Assembly (NCBI GenBank): GCA_035578905.1
Contig: JAQJVL010001106.1
Coordinates: 1 to 64,000 of the forward strand
From: Stictocephala bisonia
Taxonomy: Eukaryota > Arthropoda > Insecta > Hemiptera > Membracidae
Direction of reading: 5' to 3'
Length of the DNA stretch: 64,000 nucleotides
The translations under genes were made by a program, and so were the position numbers. The notes under the pieces were generated by a model that did not search any database, was not told the DNA's origin, and saw only the letters and a list, made by a program, of their open reading frames with translations. Every line of letters starts with the position of its first letter. Positions within the stretch are counted from its first letter, which is position 1. Positions 51,201-60,429 of the stretch are shown piece by piece.

Positions 51201-54200
51201 AACCTTCTCAAAGAGCGTACGGCCAAGACTTGGAAAATCAAGATGCCTTATTGACTGAGTTTGAAAATTTGATGAGAACAATGAAATGCATTGGAAAAGA
51301 AACTTTACAACTTTTTCAAAAAGGTTGCATTATTTCAACCATTTCGTTAAAAGAACTGTTGAAAGACTTGCAAACAAAATACGGAATGGAGTATATCTTG
51401 ACCCACAGACTTAATCAAGATTGCCTAGAAAACTTCTTTTCGCAAATAAGAACCAGAGGGGGTTTAAATGACCATCCAACAGCGTTAGAGGCCATTTATA
51501 GGTTAAGGATGATAACGTTAGGAAAAACCCAGGGCCTCCTTCAAAGTAATACAAACACCATGAACAAAGATGACTCAGAGACTATAATTAGCCAAATTTT
51601 GAAAAAAATTGGAGTTGATGTTCAGGTAAATGCAGAGCAAGATAATGAAAATATTACTCTTGATTGCACAGCTAGCGATCCTGATCCTGACGTGCCATTA
51701 AACCAAATTGGCACAAAAGCGTATTCCACGGAGGATGACGCGTTAGCGTATTTAGCTGGGTGGGTGGCAATGAAACACAAAAATGACTACCCATATTTAG
51801 CAGACAACAGCTTTAAAGACAAAGTCATTCCATTTTCAAATGAGTCATGGCTGACACACTTATCTTATGGTGGCCTGACACACCCATTGTCTGAGTGGCT
51901 TCATCAAGCAAGAGTGATAGACTCGGAATTCCTGTCGTTCCATGGGAACAACATATTCAAAGGAAAAGGTAAATCAGTTTAGATCACATATTATATGCAG
52001 GATCATCAAATAAAAATGCCAATATTTAAAGCCAACAATTTAAATAACTGTTATAAAACAACTTACAATTTGAGGTGGTTTAATGGTTTTGATCTTAAAA
52101 TGTGCAGAAAAAGATAGTTTTCCGTTCCTTTATTCTTTATTTAACGGACCAACCATATTTTAAATACATAATAGTATAATAGAAGATATTGTTCATAATT
52201 TAACAATATTATAAAAATATAAATAATTGTATCAAGATGACAACCTAAGTAAGTATCATGTTTCGATGTGTGCACCGTTCGCCGCTCTGCAGATGTCTAG
52301 TCTGTAGTCGATTTCTTGCCACGTTCATGCAATTTTTGCATTTTGCATACTTTTAATGACCCTGAGCGACGAACTGTTCACACATCAAAACGTACTAAAT
52401 TAAAAATATATATATTTTCCCGCACACTTTAAGATTAAAACCATTGAAATAGCTGTAACAGTTTCTTTATAACAGTAATTTTAAATGTTGGAATTATTTT
52501 TCAAGGACTCTTTTTAAACGTGCCTATATATAGTTTATAAACTTACAGTATTGTAAATAAATTATGCAAAATATCCGAGCTGATCTTAATGTTTTAAAAG
52601 CTTACTTTTATAAAAATTAACATTTATAAAATATTTGTTGCCACTATTTTACAGACATAATTACTATACACAAACATAATTGACTCTTTTTCAAACTACT
52701 TAGGCTATGGAAAATATCGTTGATTATGAAAATCGAATCTGTAAATGACTCCATAAGTATGCCGTAAAACTGCTTTTATTCAAATTGCTTTATTTGGCAA
52801 ATACTGTAATTGCAATAAATATATTTGTTTTTTTTAGGTGTTGTTGATAAACTTACAAGAATCGTTCACACAAAGCACCCAGGTATCCCGCACGAAGTAT
52901 TGAAATCATTTGTAAAACAGCGAACGTTTATCCGAATGAAATATTTAAACAAGGACGAACGTGGTGAAAAGAGAGGAAGCTGTAGCAGTTCTGATCACAG
53001 TACCACGAAAAAATACAAAAAAATTCTTTCTTAGATTGAATTTTAAGAGTTTATACATTCATTGCTTAAATTGTTGTATATCTGATTATTTTTGACAAAT
53101 TACAACAATTTGAAACCGATATGGATTTGTACATCATTTTGGCCTATTATTCATAATTAAGATAAGTTTACTACATTCAATAAATATAATTGCGAGTTAG
53201 GCATTTTAAATCCTTGATAATCAATGATGGTGCTGTTTAGAAGTTTTACACGGTTAAATTTAATTTGCTTCAAACTATAACACAAATCTTAGCCTATAAA
53301 TGACGATGAACTAGGTAGCCAAGCGATCCAAATAAACAAGCAACAAAATATTTTGTCAGAACTGGAGTAGAATAGTGATTCAAAAATACAGCTCAAAAGA
53401 ACTTTCTGATTCATATTATGATATAAATGTTTCGATTGGGTACTGTGTCGTTTCATACAGTTTGGGTTTGGCCGGGCAGTGTTTGTAGTCCAGTGATGAG
53501 TAGCGCTTCTAGACTGTGGTCGGCTCGTGACGTCATGCACTCGCCGGCTGCTGACTACACTACCTTACAGGAACGAGGCAACCTCCTATACACTAACCTT
53601 GGGTCAATACCACTTTATGTTTATGTGTGGGTGGGAGGGACAATATCACCATATGTATATATTAATTAAGTGTGAAAAGCATGCTATCTGTCAATACAAT
53701 TACAAGTTTATAAAGAATACTGCTTGCAAAAAGACAATCATGAAAAAAGCAGCTCTGCCATTGTGAATGTGGAGCACCATCAGTTGTAGTCCATAGATTC
53801 TCCTATGCATTCACTTGGCTTTTGCTAACAAAAGGGGTCGGCAACCTTTTATGTTGGACACTATAAAGTAATATAACTTTAATACAACAAACTGATATGT
53901 GTGGCCGGTCTGTCAGTTACTGAATTAGAGTCCATAAGTCACATGATCGCTATTCCCCCTCCCTACAAGCGCTTTCCGTCCTAAAAATACCATTATTATT
54001 AGACACTCAAAACATTTATTGAGATATTGTAATGGACGTGCCTATGTATTTCATTGACAAAAGTGATGTAGTCTGCTCACACTAAATGGTCACCGCTCAA
54101 CATAAAATCAAGTACAATAAGCAACAAAACAGTCCCCTGATTGGGAAAAAAACTTCACAAGGTATGTACAGTTTTTGTCATTACGGAACAAGTATTCATT

Positions 54201-56307
54201 ATATTATTTTAAAACAAATTTTATTACCAGTTTTTTTTTTTTTTTTGATTAGTAAGTTGGTTAAAACAGAATGTTGGATAACTCTGATGGTTAACGACTC
54301 TACTGTATGTAATTTCTTTTCTACCTTGAATATATGTTTCCAAAACAATAACACTACCATGATTGTTGTTAGTTTATAATTTAATAATAGTGTTGTAGAA
54401 GGAATATTTGAAATATTTGTTAGTAATGCAAAGTAAATCTACACATTGTAAGTGTCATCACAGTTGACCAAAAGTGCTTCATTGGCATTGAATGGTAGTT
54501 AAAAGTCTGCTAATGAGAGGTTTCCCATATCAACACTTCTTCAAATGTACAGTCTTCTTGTACGAATTTTATTGTTGTACTGAATATATATATTAATATG
54601 TTTTTATTAATTTAATTGTTAAATTAATAAAATAACAATTAAATTTATGTTTTTTAAATAAAAATTAAAAACTGAATTCAATTGTTCATATTTTAGTGCT
54701 TTTTTCATAAACATTACTTTATTCATTAATAGATTGTTAATTTTTTGCCATAAAACTAATTAAAGTCGAGTGGTTTAAAACTAAACATTTTCAAAATAAA
54801 ATAATATTTCATATAATTCATCTGAACAGTAAAACCTTGTAACTAAACTTAATGAAAACTTGATAGTGACAGAGTTCTTTCTGCAAGTTATGCATTCATG
54901 ACTGCTTTCCAATATGGCCAACTTACATAGTACAACATACTAGAAGTAGTACTGTATTAGTATAGATAAACATTACACTTTTTTGGCCCTATTTAAGAGT
55001 TGCTTTGGATTAATTACTTAAAAAGAAAAAAAAACATTTGTGTTATAACATGTAGAAACAACATGTGCAGAGTTACAAAATTATATGGAAATGTCCCAAC
55101 AATTTCTACATCCACTTTGTAAGCTGTAAAACACGATCAATATTAATTGAGAATTCTAGCATATTTCTGAAATTGAAGTGAAAATTTCATTATTTGTAGA
55201 ATTCTTACAATCTGTATATGCATGTGAGTTTGGGGCCTCAGGTTCTATATTACAATCAACCTATAATTTATTAAAAAATAACTAAGAGAAAAATTAAAAT
55301 AAAATCAATGTAAAAATAATCATAGCAAATATCACGAACATAGCAAACTAAATATCACACAACAAATATATTTTTTTCTAAATTTTCTTGAATTAACACA
55401 TTTCGTGTTGGTAGAAATACAAACCATTCGTGTGACAAAGAAAAACAGCTCTACCTAGATCTAATATACTAGAAGAGGGAGTTTCCTGTATGACGTAAAA
55501 AACAATGATTTAAACAAATGATTAAAACAGACCTCTGTGTTAATGAGGTTATTCAAGTACTTCTCTTGTACTGACTTCAGAAACAGAATTCTCATTTGTT
55601 TTGGTTGATCCTTGAAACATTTAAAAATAATCACTTTGCAAAACATTAATTTTTTGGTTATGAGTTGGCTATAGAGTTGAAGATGCATCTTGTTTTAATT
55701 CATCATATCTAATTAAAAAAGACATAGTTTTATTAATCATTCTATTATGTTTTTGTTAAGCAATACATTCAGTGTAATGTTTTTAATTATACTGATTGCT
55801 TAGTAAGATAAAGAAGAACGATATAAAAAAGCAGACAACCATTTTATTAAATTATTTACTTGACAGAAATGTTACAATTTTATGGTTCTAATTTATGTTC
55901 TATGGAGAGTGATAGTCAGTGCCGCCAGAAATATCTGGACTGATCTTTTATAGCTCTAGTAGGACTAGTATTTCTTAAATTAAAATATTGCTCTTTCAGA
56001 AGTACAGCTCGTATTGAATCTTGTCTAGAAATTAATTATATAACCATAATCTGTAGGTTTTAGCAGTAACTGTGTCATGGTGCTATTTACACTACTACAA
56101 TGTCTGACATTCTAAAATTTGTAAAGCTGGACAGTTTTTGTGTGAAATGTTTTAAAATGTAGTGCTCTTATTAATGTATTTGGTTTGTAGGTGATGGCGT
56201 CAGGTCCGTGGGTGGCGTTACTGTTGCGAGCAGTGTTCACGCTGTGTTTGGGTGCTACAACTTTACAGATATATGCAGGACTTGCGCAGACTATTGGTAT
56301 ATATTGA
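33139..56307 (+). CDS. TMEM147: TMEM147 homologue, BOS complex subunit (five exons)
   Basis: Multi-pass ER membrane protein. In known orthologues it joins nicalin and NOMO in the BOS complex of the multipass translocon and supports insertion of multi-spanning membrane proteins. Coding exons: 33139-33215, 35859-35997, 36834-37055, 47619-47753, 56191-56307 (690 nt, 229 residues plus stop; the human protein has 224). Diagnostic stretches are [12 protein letters not shown] at the N-terminus, [12 protein letters not shown] and [12 protein letters not shown] in exon 2, [16 protein letters not shown] and ESNISL in exon 3, VWLWSRHDL and YKPLLMD in exon 4, and [12 protein letters not shown] in exon 5. 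All introns are GT-AG and the phases (2,0,0,0) fit exactly. The introns are 2643, 836, 10563 and 8437 bp, the last two enlarged by transposons. Start: the conserved MTL at 33139, with no upstream in-frame alternative. This is the one clear host gene here. Confidence 0.93.
33826..33990 (-). mobile_element. SINE, copy C (3' part)
   Basis: The reverse complement shows CCTTAGTTAGTAACAATGAC, ACTCATTCATCTACACTTA, TTCGCCCATATCTTGATGAT and GGTGTCTTACTGATGAATAA, the same tail as copy B. Lies in TMEM147 intron 1. Confidence 0.75.
34105..34290 (-). mobile_element. SINE, copy D (5' part)
   Basis: The reverse complement shows CAGGCTTGTCAGATAGCTGA, GGATTCCACGTAAAGTTGTA, GGTCCCTTACTAGCCC and GTCGACCTTAGCC, matching the 5' half of copy A. 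The tail is missing. TMEM147 intron 1. Confidence 0.7.
34291..35525. other. TMEM147 intron 1, unassigned part
   Basis: AT-rich intron without a recognisable element. Confidence 0.5.
35526..35650 (+). mobile_element. tRNA-like SINE or tRNA pseudogene
   Basis: GGTTTAGTGG (35532-35541) fits an A-box and GGTTCAAATCC (35575-35585) is an exact B-box at tRNA spacing. The acceptor stem does not pair. A short AT-rich tail with GAATAAAAAAG follows. In TMEM147 intron 1. Confidence 0.55.
35859..35997 (+). CDS. TMEM147: TMEM147 exon 2
   Basis: Acceptor TTTTAAG before 35859. One base completes the Leu codon, then 46 codons from SEYGAFWKC to GVDFFG. Donor GTAAGA at 35998. Confidence 0.92.
35998..36833. 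other. TMEM147 intron 2
   Basis: 836 bp. Contains a 41-codon frame starting ATG 36672 ([12 protein letters not shown]) with no recognisable motif. Probably transposon debris or chance. Confidence 0.5.
36834..37055 (+). CDS. TMEM147: TMEM147 exon 3
   Basis: Acceptor GTTGTAG before 36834. 74 codons from [12 protein letters not shown] to LESNISL, the best-conserved part of the family. Donor GTAAGT at 37056. Confidence 0.95.
37056..38508. other. TMEM147 intron 3, left part
   Basis: AT-rich. At 38168-38200 the phrase CAGCGGCGGATCCAG resembles the terminus of a DNA transposon but has no partner. No LTR or primer-binding site for the Gypsy element that follows was found. Confidence 0.4.
38509..39345 (+). 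pseudogene. Gypsy gag with two zinc knuckles
   Basis: ATG 38509 begins [12 protein letters not shown], followed by [12 protein letters not shown]. The frame changes near 38690 and continues with [26 protein letters not shown] and two CCHC knuckles (CX2CX4HX4C) at about 39117-39158 and 39177-39218, then an Asn-rich tail. It runs into the antisense LINE at about 39345. This is the capsid/nucleocapsid protein of a K02A2.6-like Gypsy element. The frame change lies inside the capsid region, not at a gag-pol border, so it is a lesion rather than programmed shifting. Confidence 0.85.
39346..42215 (-). mobile_element. jockey/CR1-like LINE nested in the Gypsy element, 5'-truncated
   Basis: Its 3' end, on the minus strand, reads GCCATTCTTTAATAAAATA and then (AAAT)n against the gag sequence at about 39345. 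The endonuclease is missing: the reading frame starts within the linker before the RT. No clean target-site duplication could be identified (AAGCT occurs near both ends only). Younger than the Gypsy element it interrupts. Confidence 0.8.
40051..42162 (-). CDS. LINE reverse transcriptase, long open frame with altered catalytic motif
   Basis: 703 codons with no stop. RT motifs in order: [88 protein letters not shown], then FTDN where the family has F/YADD, and [11 protein letters not shown]. Both the second Ala and second Asp of FADD are replaced, so polymerase activity should be absent even though the frame is intact. The C-terminal region ([19 protein letters not shown] and so on) is typical of jockey/CR1 LINEs. 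The true protein began further upstream with the endonuclease, lost by 5' truncation. Confidence 0.8.
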   Translation of the reverse strand: MHPTFIRNIQRCNLVQVKNDLQHGAIRLDYDSNDVDLQFSSFCGQLGKLVKYHSPWKAVGHSVFPKWFSKELKELVILKKTLHKKFKQSHDLNNYNTFRIIHDMCRAVSREYLSSYINHVNTTISSNVKIFWSFVKHLNRTSSMPCSLKHGAIEASHPDEMCELFADYFASVYSPASQDEPPVHNFDTPFIFSESAVSLEDLERKLVVLDPTKGSGPDNITPGVLKFCHSELTLQLLHLFNLSLSTGMFLSTLKNGFVVPIFKSGDRCDVTNYRPIVIQFVLSKVFVGLVLDIVQPLFKHVIIDEQHGFTSGCSTVTNLLSLQYMVMEAFSRRNQVDAIYIDLSKAFDKINHRHLLAKLQGYGFTGTMLEWFRSYLMDRRLAVRLDVNISSSFAASSGVPQGSHLGPLLFSIFINDIKHAIKIPFLLFTDNIKMLVEVGSHHDCQLLQEALDGVLDWCLKNDMAMNPAKTKLITFSRKLNTVVTNYLLDGNLVESCSTIKDLGVLIDSSFEFGPHISNVCARASRMLGLVSRSAKHGLNTHASTILYKSLVRQLLEYASVVWSPYQLGHIHHLQSVQRRFVRFLECRAGFNFREVPVEELSDTHGLQSLECRRRVADCIFLFKLLNHQINCTFLLGTIRFHVPTRTNRHQRLFEHDHAGTNYLRFSPIPRLMRFGNEIGSSVDFFTAVVGAVRRAAADGSLIT
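42237..45589 (+). pseudogene. Gypsy pol: protease, RT, RNase H, integrase, broken
   Basis: 42327-43373 is open: the protease motif DTGASV at about 42415, then RT with [40 protein letters not shown] and catalytic YFDD near 43278. Frame changes at about 43330-43440 and a TAA at 43562 interrupt the connection. RNase H is at 43655-43936 ([36 protein letters not shown]), with a stop where DHKPL should continue. 43967-44260 finishes it ([10 protein letters not shown]). Integrase: HH-CC remnant near 44380-44520, core at 44532-44759 with VDYLGPF, then SYNGPPF where SDNGPPF is expected, so the second acidic residue is changed. A perfect inverted duplication at 44763-44818 then breaks the frame. [12 protein letters not shown] near 44845 holds the final Glu. 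The C-terminus ends at 45589. Confidence 0.85.
44763..44818. repeat. Perfect inverted duplication inside integrase
   Basis: 26-bp arms (44763-44788 and 44793-44818), loop AAAG. The right arm is the original coding sequence (it reads FNQFMQF toward NGM). The left arm is its reverse complement and is the inserted material, bringing stops with it. Confidence 0.92.
45676..46302. mobile_element. piggyBac-type MITE
   Basis: TTAA on both sides (45672-45675 and 46303-46306). Terminal repeats CACTTTAGCTGC and its partner CACGTTAGCTGC agree at 11 of 12 positions. Near both ends are GCCCGAC/GTCGGGC-type half-palindromes (near 45706-45755 and 46086-46165). 627 bp, no transposase. Lies just downstream of the Gypsy pol frame in TMEM147 intron 3. 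Confidence 0.75.
46548..46669. repeat. Perfect 52-bp inverted repeat, 18-bp loop
   Basis: Arms 46548-46599 and 46618-46669 are exact reverse complements, checked base by base. The loop is 46600-46617. No similarity to known transposon ends is visible, and the sequence beyond the arms is unrelated. Confidence 0.95.
46670..47618. other. TMEM147 intron 3, right part
   Basis: Unassigned sequence. 47496-47565 contains CTCATCTGTTTTG..ACAACACATAACAAC, a degenerate copy of the exon 4 border. Confidence 0.45.
47619..47753 (+). CDS. TMEM147: TMEM147 exon 4
   Basis: Acceptor ATGTTTAG before 47619. 45 codons, [15 protein letters not shown] to LLMDILFQ. Donor GTAATT at 47754. A degenerate copy of its first 40 or so bases sits about 95 bp upstream (near 47496-47565). 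Confidence 0.9.
48115..48237 (+). mobile_element. SINE, copy E (3' part)
   Basis: TGATGACTACACTCGTTTATC, CGCACTCATTCGCCCCTCATA and ACAATCGGCGTCTCAATGAT match the 3' half of copy B and end in an AATAATGATAATAAA tail. In TMEM147 intron 4. A poly(A) run at 48049-48064 precedes it. Confidence 0.75.
48248..49144. mobile_element. pogo/Tigger-type MITE
   Basis: Left end GAGTGGAACCTCATAGCACG and the reverse of the right end CAGTAGAACCTCGTACCACG agree at 15 of 20 positions. TA lies on both sides (48246-48247 and 49145-49146). AACCTC..ACACGAA motifs are repeated inward from both ends, as in Tigger-like elements. No transposase. 897 bp in TMEM147 intron 4. Confidence 0.75.
49305..49385. repeat. G-rich minisatellite, left of P element
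   Basis: GTACAGGTGGGTGGGAGGG and GTATAGGTGGGTGGGGGG units with ATACCACTGT or ATAGCACTGT between. The array resumes at 53602 beyond the P element. Confidence 0.75.
49601..53034 (+). CDS. P-element transposase, THAP9-like (two exons, 854 aa)
   Basis: Exon 1 is 49601-51968, exon 2 is 52838-53034. The joined length is 2565 nt, 854 residues. Start: ATG 49601 (MPGERC) places the zinc finger at the N-terminus. THAP domain: C6-x4-C11, P34, W43, C62-x2-H65, AVPS 92-95; it would bind the element's internal sites. A Leu/Ile-rich coiled coil at about 150-210 suggests dimerisation. Catalytic RNase-H-like domain: YDEIK (D312), VSDMGGGN (D385), [15 protein letters not shown] (D419, H422), and [12 protein letters not shown] (E610), in the order expected of P/THAP9 transposases. 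C-terminal YLAGWVA and SYGGLTHP match the family. The intron has donor AAAG|GTAAAT and acceptor TTTTTTTAG|GTG, phase 1. P transposases bind GTP, and the GTP-binding insertion would lie between D419 and E610. No stop or frameshift is present. Confidence 0.92.
51969..52837 (+). other. Intron of the P transposase
   Basis: 869 bp, GT-AG, with a T-rich tract before the acceptor. If retained, translation adds KSV and stops at 51980-51982, giving a 793-residue protein that lacks the last 62 or so residues. A GC-richer patch at 52262-52380 stands out. Confidence 0.8.
53602..53660. repeat. G-rich minisatellite, right of P element
   Basis: GGTCAATACCACTTTATG and GTGTGGGTGGGAGGG continue the units of 49305-49385. 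Confidence 0.7.
53661..56190. other. TMEM147 intron 4, right part
   Basis: AT-rich. GGGGTCGGCAACCTTTTATG near 53836 resembles a hAT terminus, but no partner end is found. T-rich run at 54231-54246. No gene. Confidence 0.45.
56191..56307 (+). CDS. TMEM147: TMEM147 exon 5, terminal
   Basis: Acceptor TTTGTAG before 56191. 38 codons from [12 protein letters not shown] to AQTIGIY, then TGA at 56305-56307. Matches the position and character of the last membrane helix of TMEM147. Confidence 0.9.
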   Translation: MMASGPWVALLLRAVFTLCLGATTLQIYAGLAQTIGIY

Positions 56308-56858
56308 CGATGTCATGCGTCAGTTCACACTTGAAATTTACTAATAGTAACAAATGTTTGAAAGTGGTAAAGAGCAAAAGTATTGCAGTGTCTCGATAAA
56401 ATAGTTTATAAAATATGGCCAAAGAGTTAAACAAAAATATATTGTTTTAAGTCAATTTAGTACTGAAGTAATTTTACAAATCAACTCATTATCTATTAAA
56501 AACCAACAAATATGGAAACTAGTTGAATTCATGCATTTTAAATATTGTCTTAGTTTTAAGATGTGTTGAAATTTAATTATGTGGCTTTTTTAAGTCGGTG
56601 AAAAGGGTGAGGTGTTTATTATGTTGAATTGTATACCATTAAATAGTTTATTTTACATAATTTATTGTAAAAGTGAAATATCCTAAAATATCTGACTCCT
56701 TTCTGTTCTTTACTTCCTTTTTTATAATGTGAAGACACATCAGAGTAATAATTTAAGGATTTAGTACTGTTTATTTTTAATCACAATAAACTGATATTGT
56801 AAAATAATTATTAGTCAGGTGCCAATCTGGTTACTTTGTAAATATTGTACATAGCACC
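56308..56858 (+). other. TMEM147: Probable TMEM147 3' UTR
   Basis: Follows the stop codon. AATAAA at 56785-56790 is a candidate polyadenylation signal. The true cleavage site is not determined. Confidence 0.5.
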
Positions 56859-57107
56859 TTGAAATGGTTGTCACCGGAGAATACAGAAACCAAACATGAC
56901 ACAACTGCAGGAGAAGAGTTCATGTTGACCCTCTACAGTGAGTCAAGACCAAATCCACAACTTGCCCTCAACCAACTGAGATACCATCTGTTTGCCAAGT
57001 CTGCCTCAAGGAGCAAACTTAGTTTGTCAAGGCTTCCACCAACCGAAGACGCTTTTCACTATTACTCCCTTTGCTGCTTCCATCAGATACCAACTTGGCC
57101 ACTTTGA
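56859..57107 (+). pseudogene. Fragment of a transposon-associated insect protein
   Basis: An open segment containing AGEEFMLTLYS, QLRYHLFAK and LSRLPPTEDAFHYYS. It resembles the tail of an uncharacterised protein widespread in arthropod genomes (GE.F...LY, LRY..F, LPPT..A...HS). No start, no neighbouring exon and no stop conservation can be seen. Recalled resemblance only. Confidence 0.35.
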
Positions 57108-59440
57108 CGTTTCCAAATTTCAAACTATTGACAACAGTGGGTAGGAAGGTTACTTCCTTTTACTTTACTTTTGAATTTCACTGCATCAAAATTACTACTG
57201 TATTTGAATAAATTACATATTTTTTGTAATAAGTGATTGTCACAATTCGCCTAAGGCTCTATGTTGGTTAACGTCGCCTCTTCGTTCTTACAAAGTAGGT
57301 TCAAGTGCATTTTTTCATAATTAATTATTAATTACGTACTATATTAACATCATACCAACATGTCTATGTTGTTATAATAATACTTAGGACGAATTAAAGA
57401 GAAGGGAACAGGAGCTAATGGATGGATTTTGCAATTTTTAGCAAAGTTGGAAAAAACCGTCAATTTTTTACAAGCTATAACTTGCTTGTTATTTGAGCTA
57501 GAAAGGACTTTGGGTAGTGCAAATTGTAAGTAATTTAATGATATTTAAAAAACTATATGATAAAAAAGTCCATAGGACCATTTGTTTCTGAGATATATCG
57601 TAAAAACTGAAAAAGCCAGAAAATTTTGTGGTATTTAGCCTGCCCAAAGTTGCGCTGTCAAATATTTTGGTGCAAAACCACAAATTACTCTTATTAGCAC
57701 CCAAATGGATCATTTAAAACAATAAAATCCTCTAGCCCATTTAATGCTTGGTCCAATATACTATTTTACTGGGCTACTACAGTTAAACCAAACCCAGTTA
57801 ATTGTAATATTTAATTAGCAGGAGTTCTGTTACTGATAAATATAACTATTATTTTTATTTATTTTAATCTACATGATATTTTTGAAGCCCTACATACAGC
57901 CATATTTAATATGTGAATGACTATTTATACATTCTTACGTGAGACGCTGACCCAACGTTGTGCATATTTTAAGGCGAATATGAATGATGTTTCAAAATAC
58001 TAATACATTTTTTTCAATAATACACTCCACCTTTACTTATCAATATCACCGTAAACCATTGGTGAGTTTGGATTTGCCTGTTAAATTCATGCAATTTTAC
58101 AGATCCAATTGAAATTAATATTTGTTGTTTTATTATAATGAACTTATCTAATTTTACGTCTAAATGGCATTATTGTAGCCTACCTTAACTATTACGAGCA
58201 TATTCTAAAGACACGAAATAAATTATTTAAACTATAAAAATTAAATATTGAGGGCATAAATGGATTATGAACCATTACAAATTGTTAATTTACTTAAAAT
58301 ATCAATTGTAACTGTCAAAAAAAATTGAAACATTTTCCATAACTTTAAAACTGTAAAAATAACTTGAAAATACAAATTAATTATTCCATAGAACTTAATA
58401 ATGCCTTTCCTTCATTTAATGTTATTCTGTTACAAAATACACGTTAATTATATATATATATATGCTGCATTGAAGAATACTAATGAATAAAAATGATTCA
58501 TTTAATTGTCCAGTTTTAAAGTATTAAGAGTTTTTAATTAAATATTAAAAGCAAAATAAACAATCAAGCTTAACAACCGGTTATATATTTCATAATCAGT
58601 AACTAACTTTAACTGACAAAATATGGTAATAACTTAATAAGAACTAATAAAATTAATTATATATATTTTAATATTAGTAACACATTTTACTGAAAGTAAA
58701 TAAAAAACAAATCACTGACTTTGATACAGAACGCTTGGGGCGAAACAGATCTCAAGTGCAATATATACCCGCAGTTGTTTATCAAAGATTACACATGAGT
58801 TGGATAAACATTTGTATCTGAAATTATTGCTTGGAGATGAAATGCAAATACTGAGAGGATACAGTATACCCAAAGGAATCAGGATTGAAATCTGACTTCA
58901 ATATTCCTCAAGTTGATTCTCCTTATTTATTTGTACTTAAATTCATTACCAATAAATTAAATTTTAATACACAAGACTCCTCTTGTTCTTCAAAAATATA
59001 AAACAAGAACATAACGTGAAGAAATAAAACTAATAGGGTATGGTAAAAATACAGCAGTAAATGAACTATTCTTTGAAGGAACAATATATTGAAATAATGA
59101 TGCTCATAACACTTGAGTAAATATCTTTTGATAGGTATTATAATGCTTGGCAGACGTACATAAATTAAGTAGTGTACCAGTTGCTACAATTAGCTGTAGC
59201 TACAGTACATCAGAATTAGTTCTGAGTAAAATACATTAAATATAATAAAATACATTACACCACATGCTGTTTGTGTAAATTATGTATTATCTAATATCCA
59301 AGACCTGAAAAGTTGTAGCCTGTAGCCTGTGGAACTGACAGAATATTGTTATTTATCGTCAAATGTGTCATTGCAATTATTATGCCTGTGCTTATATCTC
59401 TTTCTGACTGGAGTTTATTGAGAGGAGAATTTCTATCTCT
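57108..59440. other. AT-rich stretch, no gene recognised
   Basis: Nothing assignable. A short TATATA run lies at 58450-58462. Confidence 0.45.
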
Positions 59441-59446
59441 TTGGAA

Positions 59447-60420
59447 GAGCAGTTCCAGTTGTTAGGACAATTCCAAAAAAAGACCATCTTATCTTTTGAA
59501 CTTCAGACCTTTCCTATTATTGGTGTGATTCCTGCAATCTTTAAGGAAGTTATTCGAAACTTCTTATTTAAAAGAATCCAATACCTTATCTATTCTCACC
59601 AACACAGTTTTATGGTTGGTCGATTAACTGTTACTAATTTGCCATCTCCTCTTGCCACAACTTGACCTATGGTAGAACAACAATGTCAGGCCTGGTACCA
59701 CAAATCTGAATTTCCAGAAGACATTTGTCAAACTGCTCCATTATTTATTCTTTAGAATTTTTGCCGCCTTTTAATCGCCTCATACGTTGTGTAAAATCCT
59801 ACCCCTGTGAAAGATAGTTTAGGGTTATGTTTGGTAGAAAACTTCCTGAATCTAGTCTGTCCCGAACAAACTAGACTCCTCCAATATAGTGTTTCAGAGC
59901 CAGTTCTTATGTCCTACAAGGATCCAACTTAGGGCCTTCTTTTTTTATAATGTTATTTTATTATAAAAAAGCAATTTATGGCTGTTGGCTGATAATGTCA
60001 AAATCTTAGGCCTGTTTTTGGAGCCGAAGATCACAGCCTTACAGTCAGCTGTTGACAAGTAAGCTATTGCTGAGCATATGTTCTGAATCCAGGAAACCAG
60101 AGCATATGTTCTGGTTGTTTCATTAATGAAACAATTAACAAAACCCCTTTTTATAACACATGACTTACGGAATGTAGGGGTACTGTATCTGACCTTGGTG
60201 TTCACTATAACTCTTAAAGTTGTTCTCCCCCAACATATTAGATATTTGTGTCTAAATCTACTAGAAACTTGGGTATAATCATGGGCATTGCCAGATTTTT
60301 GTTAACAAAGAGTCCTGTAACTTTATAAATCTTTATTCAAGTCATCTTTAGTATCTCGCTGGTGTTTTGATCTGGGGTGTCCTGATGATTCCATCAAGGC
60401 TGTCCAGAAGAAGTTCCCAT
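59447..60420 (+). pseudogene. Highly degenerate jockey/CR1-type LINE RT remnant
   Basis: Recognisable islands in shifting frames: LQTFPIIGVIPAIFKEVIRN and SHQHSFMVGRLTVTNL (59500-59645), the counterparts of NYRPI..SK and QHGF..GRST..NL; LQGSNLGPSFF near 59917; LADN where FADD is expected near 59990; and YLAGVLIWG near 60355. The order is right for an RT, with at least four lesions. Related to the LINE at 39346-42215. Confidence 0.6.
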
Positions 60421-60429
60421 CTCCTTTAG

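Larger units (their letters stand above)
49386..53601 (+). mobile_element. P-element-like transposon, structurally complete
   Basis: 4216 bp. Identical 26-bp terminal inverted repeats (49386-49411 and 53576-53601) begin CAAGGTTAGTG and end CACTAACCTTG. The sequence GGTCAATAC flanks both sides (49377-49385 and 53602-53610). P elements make 8-bp duplications, so this is either 8 bp plus a chance base or a 9-bp duplication. Inside is a THAP-type transposase gene open in two exons. Inserted in the G-rich minisatellite within TMEM147 intron 4, in the same orientation as the host gene. Confidence 0.92.

Noticed and set aside
53834..53860. GGGGTCGGCAACCT, resembling a hAT terminus
   Set aside because: No opposite end or 8-bp duplication found, so it is not annotated as an element.
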